Positions 6,346 through 7,337 of a DNA stretch of 7,337 nucleotides are shown here, one piece after another. The notes beneath the pieces are model-generated. The model saw nothing but the letters and a program-made list of their open reading frames with translations, did no database searches and had not been told where the DNA came from. Origin of the DNA: Rhodobiaceae bacterium (GTDB taxonomy: Bacteria; Pseudomonadota; Alphaproteobacteria; Rhizobiales; TMED25); assembly GCA_002704755.1 (NCBI GenBank), contig PAHC01000014.1, forward strand, positions 19,552-26,888. The letters run 5' to 3'. The number at the start of each line of letters is the position of its first letter. The first letter of the stretch is position 1. A program made the translations under genes and the position numbers.

Positions 6346-6915
6346 ATGAATAATATTTATACAATTCCTAATTTAATTACTATGAGCAGGTTAGTTGCAA
6401 TCCCTCTCATAATCGGCCTATATTCATCGGATATTTATATTTTGCGCCTTTTGTCTTTCTTTATTTTTTTGTATGCATCATTATCAGATTTTATTGATGG
6501 ATATCTGGCAAGGAAGTTAAACCAGACATCCCTATTAGGAAAGATTTTAGATCCGATTGCAGATAAACTTCTTGTCATTTTGATGTTTATGCTATTCTTG
6601 AATTCATCTTTCCTAAATGTGACATCGTTAATTTGTATTTACATCATCGCTGCTAGGGAAATTATTATTATGACTTTGAGAGAAGTTATGGCTAATTATA
6701 GCATAAGCATTGATGTGACAGGTCTATCTAAAATCAAAACTAGTATTCAATTTATATCACTAATATTTCTATTCGTTGCATCGCTACAACAAACAGAAAA
6801 CTCAATCATAACCCAAGTCACAAATTGGTTGATTTTATTATCAGCGATAGTAACAGTCATTACTTTAGTATTATATATTCAATCTTCTGTAAAAAAGATA
6901 AAAGGTGGATCTTGA
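6346..6915 (+). CDS. pgsA: CDP-diacylglycerol-glycerol-3-phosphate 3-phosphatidyltransferase
   Basis: PgsA is an inner-membrane enzyme that joins CDP-diacylglycerol and glycerol-3-phosphate into phosphatidylglycerol phosphate, the committed step to phosphatidylglycerol and cardiolipin. From ATG 6346 it has 189 residues, typical of the family. It opens with the family-like IPNLITMSR. The CDP-alcohol phosphotransferase signature is complete: Asp48, Asp51, Gly52, Ala55, Arg56, Gly65, Asp69 and Asp73 (SDFIDGYLAR then GKILDPIADK). Several hydrophobic segments are visible (about 16-26, 32-46, 75-87, 93-103, 134-147 and 160-178), with a lysine-rich tail. Upstream in-frame ATGs at 6292 and 6328 would overlap uvrC and add residues unlike the family, so I start after the uvrC stop, eight bases downstream. 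A close relative such as phosphatidylcholine or phosphatidylserine synthase is less likely because of the IPNLIT start and the operon context. Confidence 0.92.
   Translation: MNNIYTIPNLITMSRLVAIPLIIGLYSSDIYILRLLSFFIFLYASLSDFIDGYLARKLNQTSLLGKILDPIADKLLVILMFMLFLNSSFLNVTSLICIYIIAAREIIIMTLREVMANYSISIDVTGLSKIKTSIQFISLIFLFVASLQQTENSIITQVTNWLILLSAIVTVITLVLYIQSSVKKIKGGS
6901..6908 (+). promoter_or_regulatory. Ribosome-binding site of moaD at the end of pgsA
   Basis: AAAGGTGG lies eight bases before ATG 6917 and inside the last pgsA codons. It favours this ATG over the in-frame GTG at 6905, which falls inside the site. Confidence 0.55.
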
Positions 6916-6916
6916 T

Positions 6917-7168
6917 ATGAAAATAAAATATTTTGCCTGGGTTGCAGAAATTATTGATAAACGTGAAGAGGAAATTAAAGTTCCAGAACACGTCACCGAT
7001 GTAAAAACATTAATAAATTTTTTGTGTACAATGGGTGGAAGTTATGAAGCAGCCTTTGCAAATAGAAAACAAATAAAATTTGCGATTAATCAAAAAATTA
7101 GCCGATCAGACTCTAAAATAACTAATAATGATGAAGTTGCATTTTTCCCACCTATGACAGGAGGATAA
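6917..7168 (+). CDS. moaD: Molybdopterin synthase small subunit (sulfur carrier)
   Basis: MoaD is a ubiquitin-like sulfur carrier. Its C-terminal glycine is adenylated by MoeB and converted to a thiocarboxylate, which supplies the sulfur used by MoaE to turn precursor Z (cPMP) into molybdopterin. The protein of 83 residues from ATG 6917 has the beta-grasp start MKIKYFAWVAEII and ends with the diagnostic FFPPMTGG, with Gly82-Gly83 at the C-terminus. Length is normal for MoaD. The ATG stands one base after the pgsA stop, and an earlier in-frame GTG is rejected because it falls in the ribosome-binding site. ThiS is a similar fold, but the FPPxxGG ending and the following moaE decide for MoaD. 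Confidence 0.94.
   Translation: MKIKYFAWVAEIIDKREEEIKVPEHVTDVKTLINFLCTMGGSYEAAFANRKQIKFAINQKISRSDSKITNNDEVAFFPPMTGG
7159..7164 (+). promoter_or_regulatory. Ribosome-binding site of moaE formed by the moaD Gly-Gly codons
   Basis: AGGAGG is the strongest Shine-Dalgarno in the window, five bases before the moaE ATG. It is made by the last base of the Thr codon and the GGA GGA codons of the obligatory MoaD C-terminus. The moaD stop lies between site and start, so MoaD and MoaE translation should be coupled. Confidence 0.75.
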
Positions 7169-7169
7169 G

Positions 7170-7337
7170 ATGTATATTGATATTAGAAAAGAAGATTTCC
7201 AAGTAAGTCAGGAGCTCGAAAAATTTGAAAGTTCCTCAAAAACGAATGCAGCAATATCATTATTTATTGGTAAAGTTAGAGCTGAAGAAAACTTAATTAG
7301 CTTAAATCTTGATTGTTATCCAGATATGGCTGTAAGC
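7170..7337 (+). CDS. moaE: Molybdopterin synthase catalytic subunit, 5' part only
   Basis: The reading frame opens at ATG 7170, one base after the moaD stop, and runs uninterrupted through 56 codons to the window edge. The translation fits the MoaE N-terminus: a leading strand MYIDI, then AAISLFIGKVR (about 28-38), corresponding to the family's G-A-x-x-x-F-x-G-x-VR segment, and LNLDCYPDMA (46-55), matching the L-x-x-E/D-x-Y-x-x-MA segment. MoaE binds cPMP and receives sulfur from the MoaD thiocarboxylate; two MoaE and two MoaD form the enzyme. The catalytic Lys and Arg of the C-terminal half lie outside the window, so completeness cannot be judged. Confidence 0.88.
   Translation, partial: MYIDIRKEDFQVSQELEKFESSSKTNAAISLFIGKVRAEENLISLNLDCYPDMAVS

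Noticed and set aside
6905..6907. GTG as the moaD start
   Set aside because: It lies within the AAAGGTGG site serving ATG 6917 and would add four residues before the conserved first strand.

Overview
The window is AT-rich and densely coded. It carries eight protein genes and no RNA gene, insertion sequence or CRISPR array that I can see. The order SDR - uvrC - pgsA - moaD - moaE is one I know from Alphaproteobacteria. The protein sequences (for example the UvrC N-terminus and the IDQR-type SDR) also read as alphaproteobacterial. The low G+C and very short spacers suit a streamlined, probably free-living marine lineage of the SAR11/HIMB59/SAR116 kind. This placement is an inference from gene order and composition, not from a search.

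Layout. Positions 17-1531 hold a two-gene leftward unit: a YgiN-type ABM monooxygenase-fold protein, then a class I aspartate aminotransferase whose ATG directly abuts the upstream stop codon. Positions 1532-1683 are a divergent intergenic region with back-to-back candidate promoters and a short AT-rich inverted repeat. From 1684 to the right edge, six genes run rightward with gaps or overlaps of at most about 15 bases: uvrB, a pteridine-reductase-like SDR, uvrC, pgsA, moaD and a truncated moaE. They look like one operon.

Function. UvrB and UvrC are the damage-verification and dual-incision parts of nucleotide excision repair; uvrA is not in the window. PgsA starts anionic phospholipid synthesis. 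MoaD and MoaE form molybdopterin synthase. The SDR between uvrB and uvrC has the Asp-Tyr-Lys catalytic set and the Arg/His NADPH-binding signature of PTR1/FolM-type pterin reductases, so it may be a second pterin-related gene in the operon.

All full-length genes appear intact, with expected lengths and catalytic residues. I see no clearly new system. The points worth a second look are the pterin-reductase signature of the SDR, the uvrB-SDR-uvrC linkage, the moaD/moaE junction in which the Gly-Gly codons double as a ribosome-binding site, the ABM-aminotransferase pairing with its higher G+C, and the divergent promoter region.
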